Assembly (NCBI GenBank): GCA_016214985.1
Contig: JACRMM010000055.1
Span: 1 to 64,000, forward strand
Source of the DNA: Deltaproteobacteria bacterium
GTDB lineage: Bacteria; Desulfobacterota; Deferrisomatia; Deferrisomatales; JACRMM01
Direction: 5' to 3'
Length of the DNA: 64,000 nucleotides
A model generated the notes under the pieces. That model had not been told where the DNA came from, did no database searches, and saw only the letters and a program-made list of their open reading frames with translations. A program made the position numbers and the translations under genes. This document shows, piece by piece, positions 44,232-53,155 of this stretch (the first letter of the stretch is position 1; the number at the start of each line of letters is the position of its first letter).

Positions 44232-47200
44232 ATGAAAAGGCTCCTTCTGGCGGCCGTTGCCGCCCTGCTCCTCCTCGCTCCCGCCGCCTTCGCCCAGGGG
44301 CAGACGCTGCCGCCGGGGTTCCAGCTTCCCCCCGGGGTCACCCTCCCCCCCGGTGTTGACCTGGAGAAGCTCCTTCAGTCGGCCAAGGAGGCGCAGCCAG
44401 CCCAGGCAACGAGCCCCGGCGCGCCGGTCGCACCGCCCACCGTGACGGCGCCCGCGCCCGCTCCGAGGGAAGCCGCGCCCCTGCCGCCGGCCCCCCCCAC
44501 TGCCCCCCAGGCGGTACCCACCGCTCCGCCGCCGGGGCCCCCCCCGACAGCAACGCAGGTGGCCGCCCCCGCCGGCCCGGCGGCAGCCGCGTCAGCCCCC
44601 GGGGCCTCCGGCCCCACCAGCGCCCCCACGCCGCCGCCAGCCCGCGACGTGCTCGGCGAGATCAAGCAGGCGGCCGCCCCCGAGCTCCGGGGCGATCTGC
44701 CCGTGTTCGGGTTCGACCTCTTCGCCGGCACTCAGGCCTTCCAGCCCCTTCAAGGGGTCGCCGTCCCGGAATCGTACGTCGTCGGCCCGGGCGACTCCTT
44801 CCGGGTGTCCCTCTGGGGACGCCTCGAGGCGGAGTACACGCTGACGATCGACGCGGAGGGCAAGGTTCTCTTCCCCAAGGTGGGCCCGGTGCGGCTGAGC
44901 GGGCTCACCTACGCCGAGGCGAAACGGGTCCTGCGGGGCAAGGCGCAGGCCATCACGGGCGTGAGCGCCGCGGTCACTCTCGGGACCACCCGCACCTTCC
45001 AGGTCTTCGTCGTGGGCGAGGCGCAGAAGCCGGGCACCTACACCCTGCCCCCCCTCTCGACCGCCCTCGACGCCCTGCTCGCCGCCGGCGGCCCGACGCC
45101 CCTGGGGTCGCTGCGCCGCGTCGCCCTTCGGCGGGGCGGCAAGGCCCTGGCGGAGCTGGACCTCTACAGCTTCATCCTCAAAGGCGTCCTCGAGGGGGAC
45201 CGTCCGCTGGAGAACGGCGACGTCATCGTGCTGCCCCGGGCCCGGCACAAGGTCTGGGCCTTCGGCAAGGTGCGCCGCCCCGCGGTCTACGAACTGCGCG
45301 ACGGTGAGGGGCTGCGCGCGCTCCTCGACTTCGCCGGAGGTCTCTCCTCCGACGCCTTCGGGGGCCGGATCCAGGTGGAGCGCTCGGAGAAGAACCGCGC
45401 CCGGGTCGTCCTCGACGTGGCGCTGGCCGACCTCGGCCAGGACTTCGCGCTCCAGGACGGCGACGTGGTCCGGGCCTTCACCCTGACGCCCGAGGTCGAG
45501 AACCGGGTGTCGCTCTACGGCCACGTGTACCAACCCGGCACCTACGCCCTGAAGCCCGGCATGCGCGTGACCGACGTCATCCGCTCGGCGGACAGCCTCA
45601 AGCCCGACGTCGAGCTCTCCTACGCGATCGTGCTGCGCCAGACCGGCCCGGACCGCGCCAAGACCGTGCTGCCGTTTCGGCTGGGGGCCGCGCTCGACCG
45701 CTCCGAGCCCGGGGAGAACCTCGCGCTCCAGGCCGGCGACGAGCTCTACGTCTTCTCCCGCTACCAGTTCCGGCCGCCGCTTCAGGCCAAGGCGTCAGGC
45801 GCCGTGCGCGAGCCCAACACCTACCGCTTCGACCAGGGCGCCACGGTGGTCGACCTGCTGCGGCTGTCCGGCGGTCCGACGCCCGAGGCCCTCCTCTCCC
45901 GGGTGGAAGTCCTTCGCTACCTGCCCGACCGGTCGCGCCAGACCCTCTACCTCGACCTCGCGAAGGCCCTGGCCGGCGAAGCCCGGGAGAATCCGGTCCT
46001 CGCCGACGAGGACGAGCTCGTGGTCCACAGTGTGTGGGACCGGACCTTCCGGGAGAGCGCGTCGGTCGCGGGCGAGGTCAAGCGGCCCGGCGAGGTGCCG
46101 ATCACGCAGGGCATGACGGTGAGCGACCTGGTCTTCAAGGCGGGCAGCCTCACCAAGGACGCCTACCTCCCCCTGGCCCACCTCTACCGGACTGACCGCG
46201 TCACCAAAGAGGTGACGATCCACACCTTCAACCTGGGCAAGGCCCTGGGCGGCGACTCCTCCGAGAACCTCCTCCTGGCCGACGGCGACCGGGTCACGAT
46301 CCACTCGGCCTACGAGTTCGCGCCGGCGCAGAGGGTCGTGCTCTCCGGCATGGTCAACAAGCCCGGCGACTACCCCTACGCCACGAACCTGCGCGTGCGA
46401 GACCTCGTCCTCGCCGGCGGGGGGCTCAAGGAAGAGGCGTTCCTGGGCGAAGCCGAGGTCGTCCGCGCCGAGACCGTGGCGGGCCAGAGCACCGAGACCA
46501 AGACGCTTCGCTTCGACCTCGGCAAGGCGCTGGCCGGCGACCCCGACGCGAACCTCGCCCTGAAGCCCTACGACAAGGTGTTCGTCAAGAAGGTGCCGGA
46601 GTGGCGGGAGACCGAGAAGGTCGAGGTCACCGGCGAGGTGGTCTTCCCCGGAACCTACTACGTGGCCAAGGGGGAGACGCTCTCGAGCGTCCTGCGCCGG
46701 GCCGGCGGCTACACCAGCGAGGCCTACCTGGCCGGCGCGCTCTTCACCCGAGAGAGCACGCGTCAGCAGCAGCAGCAGCGCCTCGACGACCTGCGGAACC
46801 GTCTCCAGCAGGCGGTGCTCCGAGCTTCGTCCCAGGAGGTCCAGTCGTCGCTGAACCCCGAGGATCTGGCCGCCCAGAAGCAGTACCTCGCCGGCCAGCA
46901 GGAACTGCTGAAGAAGCTCGAGTCCGTCCGGGCGACCGGCCGCGTGGTCGTGAAGCTCCTTCCCCTGGACGAGTTCGAGGCGTCGCAGTGGAACGTGGTC
47001 CTGGAGGACGGCGACACGGTCACCGTGCCCCGCACGCCCCAGACCGTCACGGTCGTGGGCCAGGTCTACAACCCCACCGCGCTCCTCTGGGAGCCGGACC
47101 GGCGGACCGTCGGCCACTACCTGGCGAAGACCGGCGGCCCGACGGCCGACGCGGAGAAGGGCGAGATGTACGTCGTCCGAGCCGACGGCACCGTGGTGAG

Positions 47201-47387
47201 CGAGGGGAGCCTCAGGGCCGGCAGCTGGTGGAGCCGGGGCATCGAGAGCGTCGACCTCGCGCCCGGCGACTCGATCCTCGTGCCCGAGAAGGTCGTCCGC
47301 GTGAGCTACATGCGGGAGTTCCGCGATCTGACGCAGATCCTCTACCAGATCGCAGTCACCGCGGGCGTGGCGGTGGCGCTGTTCTGA
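44232..47387 (+). CDS. Large multi-SLBB polysaccharide export protein
   Basis: 1051 aa. Signal peptide RLLLAAVAALLLLAPAAFA, a Pro/Ala-rich spacer (about 60-150), a Poly_export domain around YVVGPGDSFRVSLWGRLEAE, then about eight SLBB-type units (each with a G-x-V-x-x-P-G-x-Y turn, e.g. GEAQKPGTYTLPP, GHVYQPGTYALKP, GEVVFPGTYYVAKG), a Gln-rich coiled coil (RQQQQQRLDDLRNRLQQ), a last SLBB and a C-terminal hydrophobic helix. Wza-like OPX proteins have two or three SLBB units; the expansion suggests a long periplasmic channel. It precedes the Wzz gene. Confidence 0.9.
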   Translation: MKRLLLAAVAALLLLAPAAFAQGQTLPPGFQLPPGVTLPPGVDLEKLLQSAKEAQPAQATSPGAPVAPPTVTAPAPAPREAAPLPPAPPTAPQAVPTAPPPGPPPTATQVAAPAGPAAAASAPGASGPTSAPTPPPARDVLGEIKQAAAPELRGDLPVFGFDLFAGTQAFQPLQGVAVPESYVVGPGDSFRVSLWGRLEAEYTLTIDAEGKVLFPKVGPVRLSGLTYAEAKRVLRGKAQAITGVSAAVTLGTTRTFQVFVVGEAQKPGTYTLPPLSTALDALLAAGGPTPLGSLRRVALRRGGKALAELDLYSFILKGVLEGDRPLENGDVIVLPRARHKVWAFGKVRRPAVYELRDGEGLRALLDFAGGLSSDAFGGRIQVERSEKNRARVVLDVALADLGQDFALQDGDVVRAFTLTPEVENRVSLYGHVYQPGTYALKPGMRVTDVIRSADSLKPDVELSYAIVLRQTGPDRAKTVLPFRLGAALDRSEPGENLALQAGDELYVFSRYQFRPPLQAKASGAVREPNTYRFDQGATVVDLLRLSGGPTPEALLSRVEVLRYLPDRSRQTLYLDLAKALAGEARENPVLADEDELVVHSVWDRTFRESASVAGEVKRPGEVPITQGMTVSDLVFKAGSLTKDAYLPLAHLYRTDRVTKEVTIHTFNLGKALGGDSSENLLLADGDRVTIHSAYEFAPAQRVVLSGMVNKPGDYPYATNLRVRDLVLAGGGLKEEAFLGEAEVVRAETVAGQSTETKTLRFDLGKALAGDPDANLALKPYDKVFVKKVPEWRETEKVEVTGEVVFPGTYYVAKGETLSSVLRRAGGYTSEAYLAGALFTRESTRQQQQQRLDDLRNRLQQAVLRASSQEVQSSLNPEDLAAQKQYLAGQQELLKKLESVRATGRVVVKLLPLDEFEASQWNVVLEDGDTVTVPRTPQTVTVVGQVYNPTALLWEPDRRTVGHYLAKTGGPTADAEKGEMYVVRADGTVVSEGSLRAGSWWSRGIESVDLAPGDSILVPEKVVRVSYMREFRDLTQILYQIAVTAGVAVALF

Positions 47388-47559
47388 GGAGGCGACCGGT
47401 CGTCCGCCCACCCGTCAACCGGGGGCTCGGGAAGGCCTCGGCGACTCGCGGGCGGGCACGCCTCCTGCCCTCGAGCGTCGGATCGACCCCACCGCTCAGA
47501 GACTTCGCGCTTGTCCCGCGCGGCCGGCTTGTCCTATGCTTCTGCTCGCCTAATCCCTG

Positions 47560-48534
47560 GTGCTGGGGTGCCGCTCCGTCCTGAACCGCCCGCCCGACAA
47601 GGAGAGACCGATCACAACGCAGGCCGAGGGGCCTCATCCCTGCCCCGTGCTCTACGCTCCGTACCCCGGACCGGAAGACGAGATCAACCTCCTGGATCTC
47701 CTGCGCGTGCTGGGCCGGCGGTGGTGGTTGATCGCCCTCGTCACGGCGCTCGGCACCGGTGGAGCCGTACTCTACGCGCTCAAGGCGCCTCCGATCTTCC
47801 GAGCCAAGGCGGTCATCGCGCCGCCCGCGCCGAAGCAGGCCGGAGGCGCGTCCGCCGCGCTCGCGGCCCTCGGCGGGATCGGCGCGGAGCTTGCGGGCAG
47901 CATGGGCTTCTCCGCTGGGGGCGCCGACGCGAACCGCCTGGAGGCACTCCTCAAGAGCCACCGCCTGCGTGAGCGCGTCGTGACGAAGTACACGCTCCTC
48001 CCCGTTCTCTTCCCCGAACAATGGGACGGGGCCGCCAAGAAGTGGAAGACAGACTCAGCAGAGACGGAACCGAACATCTGGGACGCAGAGAAGCGCCTCG
48101 ACAAGGTGTTTCTCGTCAAGAACGACATCAAGACAGGAGTCGTGAATCTCTCGTTGGAGCTCGGGGATCCCAGGACGGCCCAAGAGATCTTGCGTCACTT
48201 CCTCGACGAACTGGCGTCGACGATGCAGCAAGACGAGCTCGCGAAGATCCGAAGCAACGAGGAGTTCGCCCGGCAGCAGCTCCGGCGCGCCACCGACCCC
48301 ATCGTCATTGCGAAGCTTCAGGCGATCCTCTCCGAGCAGCTGGACAAGGCGATGATGGCCCAGAATCTCGAAGACTTCGCGTTCGAGGTCATCGATCCCC
48401 CGGCCGGCTCGGATCAGAAGGTGCGGCCTCGAAAAGCCCTGATTGGGGCTGGCGGCGCCGCAGGCTCCTTTTCGCTCGGCGTCTTCCTGGCCCTGCTCGC
48501 CGAATGGGTCCGAAAGGCCCGGGCGATGGTCTGA
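47560..48534 (+). CDS. Wzz/PCP-family chain-length determinant protein
   Basis: Inner-membrane protein with an N-terminal [20 protein letters not shown] helix, a periplasmic coiled middle part ([20 protein letters not shown]) and a C-terminal helix. Regulates polymer length in Wzy-type systems. The start is doubtful: the only standard codons are GTG 47560 (no good ribosome site) and GTG 47647, whereas a strong AAGGAGA at 47599-47605 is correctly spaced for ATC at 47611, a rare start codon. 324 aa if from 47560. Confidence 0.87.
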   Translation: MLGCRSVLNRPPDKERPITTQAEGPHPCPVLYAPYPGPEDEINLLDLLRVLGRRWWLIALVTALGTGGAVLYALKAPPIFRAKAVIAPPAPKQAGGASAALAALGGIGAELAGSMGFSAGGADANRLEALLKSHRLRERVVTKYTLLPVLFPEQWDGAAKKWKTDSAETEPNIWDAEKRLDKVFLVKNDIKTGVVNLSLELGDPRTAQEILRHFLDELASTMQQDELAKIRSNEEFARQQLRRATDPIVIAKLQAILSEQLDKAMMAQNLEDFAFEVIDPPAGSDQKVRPRKALIGAGGAAGSFSLGVFLALLAEWVRKARAMV

Positions 48535-48616
48535 CGCCGTCCCACCCCCCGGCGCCGCCGCGGCGCGGTGCCCCCCCGGGACCTCCGGTCCCCCTTCCTC
48601 GAAAACGGAGCAGCGC

Positions 48617-50179
48617 GTGAAACCAAACATTGCGGTGGTCGGTGGCGGGTACTGGGGCAAGAACCTGGTCCGAAATTTCCACGAACTGGGCGCCCTGCGG
48701 CTCATCTGCGACGCCGACTCCGAGCGCCTCCAGGCGCTGGGCGAGAAGTACGGCGTCCCTACCACCCTTTCGTACTCCGACGTCCTCTCCGACCCGGCCG
48801 TCGACGGGGTAGTGCTCGCCACACCGGCCGAGCGCCACGCGACCATGGTCCGCGAGGCCCTGCTCGCCGGCAAGGACGTGTTCGTGGAGAAGCCCCTCGC
48901 CCTGACCCGGGAGGAAGGGGAGGATCTGCTCCGCCTCGCCCGCAAGACCGGTCGGGTCCTCATGGTCGGGCACCTGCTCCACTACCACGGCGCGGTTCGC
49001 GCCCTCAAAGACCTGGTCTCGTCGGGTGAGCTCGGCCGCGTCCGGTACGTCTACTCGAATCGGCTGAACCTGGGGAAGATCCGGCGGGAGGAAAACATCC
49101 TCTGGTCTTTCGCGCCCCACGACGTCAGCGTGATCCTCGCGCTGGCGAACGAAGCCCCCGAGAGCCTCGCCTGCCAGGGCGGCAACTATCTCCACGCCAA
49201 GATCGCCGACGTCACCGTCTCCACGCTTGCCTTCGCCTCCGGCCTCCGGGCGCACATCTTCGTCTCGTGGCTTCACCCGTACAAGGAGCAGAAGCTCATC
49301 GTGGTCGGCGACCGGAAGATGGCCGTCTTCGACGACCAGGAGCCGGTGGAGAAGCTTCGTCTGTACGCCCACGACATCGAGTGGAAGGAGAGCATGCCCG
49401 TGCCCGTGAAGGCGGAGGCCCAGCTCGTGGCCTTCGACACGGCCGAGCCGCTGAAGGAAGAGTGCCGCCACTTCCTCTCGTGCGTCGAAACCCGGGCGCA
49501 GCCGGTCACCGACGGCGAGGAGGGGCTGCGCGTTCTGTCCGTCCTGCAGGCGCTCCAGCAGAGCCTCGACCGGGGGGGTCAGACGGTGACGCTGGCGCCG
49601 CCTTCGACCCGGGCCTACTTCGTCCACCCGACGGCCACCGTCGACGAACCCTGCTCCATCGGCAAGGGCACGAAGATCTGGCACTACAGCCACATCTCCC
49701 CGAACTGCGAGATCGGCGAGGGCTCGAACCTCGGCCAGAACGTCTTCGTGGCGGCCGGCGTCACGGTCGGCGCCAACGTGAAGATCCAGAACAACGTCAG
49801 CCTTTATGAGGGAGTAGAGCTGGGCGACGACGTCTTCTGCGGCCCCTCGATGGTGTTCACCAACGTCTTGAACCCCCGCAGCCACGTCTCCCGCAAGGAC
49901 GAGTTCCGGAAGACCCGGGTCGGCCGGGGCGCGAGCTTCGGCGCCAACTGCACCGTCGTGTGCGGCCACGACGTGGGCGAGTACGCCTTCATCGGCGCCG
50001 GCGCGGTCGTCACCAAGAACGTGCCCGCGTACGCCCTGATGGTTGGGAACCCTGCCCGGCGACTCGGCTGGATGTGCCAGTGCGGCGTGCGGCTCCCCGA
50101 TGCCCCGGGCCGGGTGGAGTGCAGCGCCTGCGGGTCGGAGTACGAGAGCGGGCCGTCGGCCCTCCGGAGAGTCGGGTGA
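48617..50179 (+). CDS. Fused oxidoreductase-acetyltransferase, WlbA-WlbB/WbpB-WbpD type
   Basis: 520 aa joining two steps normally encoded separately. N-terminal half: Gfo/Idh/MocA dehydrogenase with [25 protein letters not shown] and [12 protein letters not shown]-terminal half (from about 335): left-handed beta-helix acetyltransferase with hexapeptides ([37 protein letters not shown]) and a terminal Zn-ribbon-like CQCG...CSACG. Together they should oxidise C3 of UDP-GlcNAcA and acetylate the 3-amino product made by the aminotransferase. GTG 48617 is chosen; WecB-type gene overlaps by four bases. Confidence 0.9.
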   Translation: MKPNIAVVGGGYWGKNLVRNFHELGALRLICDADSERLQALGEKYGVPTTLSYSDVLSDPAVDGVVLATPAERHATMVREALLAGKDVFVEKPLALTREEGEDLLRLARKTGRVLMVGHLLHYHGAVRALKDLVSSGELGRVRYVYSNRLNLGKIRREENILWSFAPHDVSVILALANEAPESLACQGGNYLHAKIADVTVSTLAFASGLRAHIFVSWLHPYKEQKLIVVGDRKMAVFDDQEPVEKLRLYAHDIEWKESMPVPVKAEAQLVAFDTAEPLKEECRHFLSCVETRAQPVTDGEEGLRVLSVLQALQQSLDRGGQTVTLAPPSTRAYFVHPTATVDEPCSIGKGTKIWHYSHISPNCEIGEGSNLGQNVFVAAGVTVGANVKIQNNVSLYEGVELGDDVFCGPSMVFTNVLNPRSHVSRKDEFRKTRVGRGASFGANCTVVCGHDVGEYAFIGAGAVVTKNVPAYALMVGNPARRLGWMCQCGVRLPDAPGRVECSACGSEYESGPSALRRVG

Positions 50180-51378
50180 TCGTTGCCACGGTCGTCGGCG
50201 CCCGACCCCAGTTCATCAAGGCGGCGGCGGTGTCGCGCGTGCTCCGGGCCACTCCCGGAGCACGGCAGGTGCTGATCCACACGGGCCAGCACTACGACGA
50301 GAGCATGTCCGACGTGTTCTTCGAAGAGCTCGAGATTCCGCGGCCGGACCACAACCTGGGGATCGGCTCGGCGTCCCACGGCGCCCAGACCGGCCGGATG
50401 CTCGAGGCCGTCGAAGCCGTGCTCGTCACCGAGGAACCCGACTGGGTGCTCGTGTACGGCGACACCAACTCGACGCTCGCCGGCGCCCTGGCCGCGGCGA
50501 AGCTCCACATCCGCGTAGCCCACGTGGAGGCCGGCCTGCGCTCGTTGAACCGCCGGATGCCGGAGGAGGTCAACCGGGTCCTCACCGACCACGCGAGCGA
50601 CCTGCTCCTCGCGCCCACGACAGCGGCGCTGGAGAACCTTGCGCGAGAAGGCATCGGCGGAAGCAACGTGGCTCTCGTGGGCGACGTCATGTACGATGTG
50701 GCCCTGTACTTCGGCGACAAGGCCGAGAGCGAGAGCAAGGCGCTCGAGCGCCTGGGGCTGCGTCCCAAAGAGTACGCGCTGGCCACGGTCCATCGGGCAG
50801 AGAACACCGACGACCCCGTGCGGCTCGCCGCCATCCTCGGGGGCTTGTCGGCGCTGGCGCAAAGACTGCCGGTGGTGTTCCCGGTGCATCCGCGCACGCG
50901 CCATCGGCTGACTTCCGAGCCGCTCGGCGGCACCTCCGGCCTGCGTCTGATCGACCCCGTGGGCTACCTCGACATGGTGATGCTCGAGAAGAACGCGGCC
51001 CTCGTGGCCACCGACTCGGGCGGCGTCCAGAAGGAGGCCTTCTTCCACCGCGTTCCCTGCGCCACCCTGCGCGACGAGACCGAGTGGGTGGAGCTGGTGG
51101 AGCTCGGCTGGAACCGCCTCGTGCCGCCAAGGGATGCGGCGTCGGTGGGAGCGACGCTCGTGGCAGCGCTCGGCGCGCGGGGCCGAGAGGCCAGCCCCTA
51201 CGGAGACGGCCGGGCCGCAGAGAAGATTGCCGCACTCCTCGGCAGCGCCGCGAGGCAAGTGCAGGACGAGGGCGTCGAGGTGCTCGAGCCCGGGCGCGCC
51301 GAGCACCAGCGGAATGACCGGTTACCCTCAGAAAGAAGCCGGCTCGATGGTGGCGATATCGAAGCAGCGGAGGGATAG
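50176..51378 (+). CDS. UDP-N-acetylglucosamine 2-epimerase family (WecB/WbpI)
   Basis: 400 aa. [73 protein letters not shown] and [10 protein letters not shown] are family marks. Next to the WlbA-WlbB fusion it most likely acts as the WbpI-type epimerase that yields UDP-ManNAc(3NAc)A. The family core ends near AALLGS; about 40 additional residues run up to 3 bases before the first antitoxin gene, possibly replaced tail sequence. Confidence 0.92.
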   Translation: MIVATVVGARPQFIKAAAVSRVLRATPGARQVLIHTGQHYDESMSDVFFEELEIPRPDHNLGIGSASHGAQTGRMLEAVEAVLVTEEPDWVLVYGDTNSTLAGALAAAKLHIRVAHVEAGLRSLNRRMPEEVNRVLTDHASDLLLAPTTAALENLAREGIGGSNVALVGDVMYDVALYFGDKAESESKALERLGLRPKEYALATVHRAENTDDPVRLAAILGGLSALAQRLPVVFPVHPRTRHRLTSEPLGGTSGLRLIDPVGYLDMVMLEKNAALVATDSGGVQKEAFFHRVPCATLRDETEWVELVELGWNRLVPPRDAASVGATLVAALGARGREASPYGDGRAAEKIAALLGSAARQVQDEGVEVLEPGRAEHQRNDRLPSERSRLDGGDIEAAEG

Positions 51379-51381
51379 ACC

Positions 51382-51657
51382 ATGCAGGTTCAGGCGAGAT
51401 GGGAAGATGGCGTTTTGCGACCACTGACTCCGTTGAACCTCAGGCACGCGGTGGTGACGATCGAGGTACCGGATGATGAGGTTGCGGGTCCATCGCAGCT
51501 CGCCTACGAGCTCTCTCCCGAGGCTCAGGTCATTGCCAAGGCGATGACAGCGGAGCTAGACGAAATACGTGCCGCGCCTTTACCACCAGACGAGGAATTG
51601 CCCCCCCTGAGCACAAAACAGCAGGAGCGAATGGCAGCATTCGCCTTGGGATACTGA
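51382..51657 (+). CDS. Antitoxin-like protein 1 of the array
   Basis: 91 aa. N-terminal part VQARWEDGVLRPLTPL...VVTIEVPDDEV matches the strand-rich pattern M-x-[IVL]-x4-E-[DN]-G-x-L shared by six genes in this array and by DUF104/AF2212-type VapB-like antitoxins. The C-terminal half is acidic and likely flexible. No toxin follows directly; the next gene is another, broken antitoxin. Starts 3 bases after the epimerase stop, hence co-transcribed. Confidence 0.7.
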   Translation: MQVQARWEDGVLRPLTPLNLRHAVVTIEVPDDEVAGPSQLAYELSPEAQVIAKAMTAELDEIRAAPLPPDEELPPLSTKQQERMAAFALGY

Positions 51658-51673
51658 GCGAAAGGAAGGCCGG

Positions 51674-51932
51674 ATGAGGCTGGCGATGGAGATCCACGAC
51701 GGGAAACTCCTCCCCCCGGCTCATCTGCGCTTCTCGTCTCGCCTGCGCGTCATCGAGGTGGACGTTCCCGAGGACGCGGTGGTTGCAGCGGAGCCGCCCC
51801 CTCCCTACCGCCCGAGGGATCCCGCCCTGCGGCGTGCGCAAGAGATGCTGGGTCCCGGACTATGTCTATGAACCAAGCGGGAAGTCCGACCAGCTGCTGC
51901 TCGAAGAGGCGCTCCTGAAGACGGGCAGACGG
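51674..51932 (+). pseudogene. Frameshifted antitoxin-like gene 2
   Basis: The first 60 codons (RLAMEIHDGKLLPPAHLRF...VDVPEDAVV) follow the array family; after LGP the frame is lost and the reading ends at 51871. Skipping one base at about 51855 restores DYVYEPSGKSDQLLLEEALL, the same tail type as in antitoxin 4 (SIGEDRRTLGDVLMEKY). No toxin follows; the restored frame runs on to 52046 without recognisable sequence, suggesting the toxin was deleted. Confidence 0.65.
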
Positions 51933-52105
51933 CCGGCAAGACAGCAGAACAACTCCGGTCCCTGCAGTGTCGTGAATCCGGCGCTGAGTGAGAGCGGCAC
52001 AGTCTGCCGGCGAATCCATGCCGCCACGATTGCGAGGACAGAATAGCGGTCGGTTGCTCGAATGAGCACGAAACAACGAGTTCGTCGACTGCAGAAGGAG
52101 AGACC

Positions 52106-52393
52106 ATGGAGCTGAGCGCGACCTACGAGAACGGCCGGCTCATTTTTGACACGCCGGTTCGGTTCAAGAACAGACGGATTTCCCTTCGGATCAGCGTCCC
52201 CGACGACGCCGTGGACGTAACGACCGCATCCCAGCAACCGCCTACGGAGCCTCTGGACTCTGTGGCGAGCGAGTCGCTGCGATCGTTGGTTCAACGGATG
52301 AGGCAGATTCGGGGCACTGCCGCCGGCTATCAAGACGACGGACGGACGGACTCGGAGCGCTTTTCCGAGGAACTGGACCTGTTCTACCGATGA
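52106..52393 (+). CDS. Antitoxin-like protein 3, partner of unfused PIN toxin
   Basis: 95 aa: LSATYENGRLIFDTPVRF and ISVPDDAVD place it in the array family; the C-terminal half (ESLRSLVQRMRQIRG..) is charged and would wrap the toxin. GAAGGAGAGACC stands before the ATG. Its stop overlaps the PIN ATG (ATGA), the usual vapBC-like arrangement. Confidence 0.8.
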   Translation: MELSATYENGRLIFDTPVRFKNRRISLRISVPDDAVDVTTASQQPPTEPLDSVASESLRSLVQRMRQIRGTAAGYQDDGRTDSERFSEELDLFYR

Positions 52394-52812
52394 CAACGAA
52401 CCTGCTGCTCGACGTAAACATCGTGGTGGACTTTTGCGCAGAGCGATCGCCGCATTTCGCTTCCGTTCTTCAGGCCCTCGACAAGGCACAGGAGGCGCGG
52501 GTCGCGTGCTGGCTGTACGCCGGCAGCGTCCAAACCTTGGAGTACGTGCTGGCAAACGAGCTGAGGCGCGTAGAGGCCGAGAACGGGCAGCGCTTGAACC
52601 TGCGGGAATCCCACCTGAAGGCCCGAGCCCTTCTCGAATCGTTCTGCGCTGACAAGCAGTGGCTCGCCGCCCTGTCAGAGGACGGCGCCGTGCTCAACGC
52701 CCCGGATCCCGAAGACGCCCAGTTTTGCCGAGCCGTGACCCGGCTGGGGTCAGGCGCGCGCATCCTCACCCGCGACGAGACGCTCCTGGCCCAATGTTCC
52801 CAAGCGATCTAG
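52390..52812 (+). CDS. PIN-domain toxin (VapC-like), unfused
   Basis: 140 aa. Acidic metal-binding residues expected for PIN ribonucleases are visible: Asp in LLLDVNIVVD, Glu in TLEYVLANEL, Asp in DPEDAQF and Asp in LTRDETLL. Overlaps antitoxin 3 by four bases. Unlike the two PIN domains farther downstream, it ends normally, which defines the natural C-terminus and shows where the others have been extended. Target RNA unknown. Confidence 0.86.
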   Translation: MTTNLLLDVNIVVDFCAERSPHFASVLQALDKAQEARVACWLYAGSVQTLEYVLANELRRVEAENGQRLNLRESHLKARALLESFCADKQWLAALSEDGAVLNAPDPEDAQFCRAVTRLGSGARILTRDETLLAQCSQAI

Positions 52813-52876
52813 GATTACGGAAGAACTGAACCGTACGTCGGGCGGAAACGCGCCGGACCCGTGCAAGGAGTAAGAC

Positions 52877-53155
52877 ATGGAGATCCAAGCCACGTACGAA
52901 GACGGCCACTTGCTCTTCGATGAAGCCGTAACACTCAAACATCCTCGAATCCGAGTTACAGTCGTTGTTGCGGATGACGAGGTTGGAGAGCTCGAACAAC
53001 AGATTGGCAGTTCCAATGGATCTGTGCGAGAATATCCTATTCTTGGGAGGCTTGCTGCCATTCTAGGTCCCTATGCAAGACAACGGAGAGGCTATTCGAT
53101 CGGAGAGGACCGGAGGACATTAGGCGATGTTTTGATGGAGAAGTACGGCCAATGA
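52877..53155 (+). CDS. Antitoxin-like protein 4, partner of PIN-aminotransferase copy A
   Basis: 92 aa. IQATYEDGHLLFDEAVTL at the N-terminus; C-terminal ILGPYARQRRGYSIGEDRR and LMEKYGQ tail shared in type with antitoxin 5. GCAAGGAGTAAGAC gives a clear ribosome site. ATGA overlap with the PIN-fusion gene. DNA here is less GC-rich than the flanking sugar genes. Confidence 0.82.
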   Translation: MEIQATYEDGHLLFDEAVTLKHPRIRVTVVVADDEVGELEQQIGSSNGSVREYPILGRLAAILGPYARQRRGYSIGEDRRTLGDVLMEKYGQ

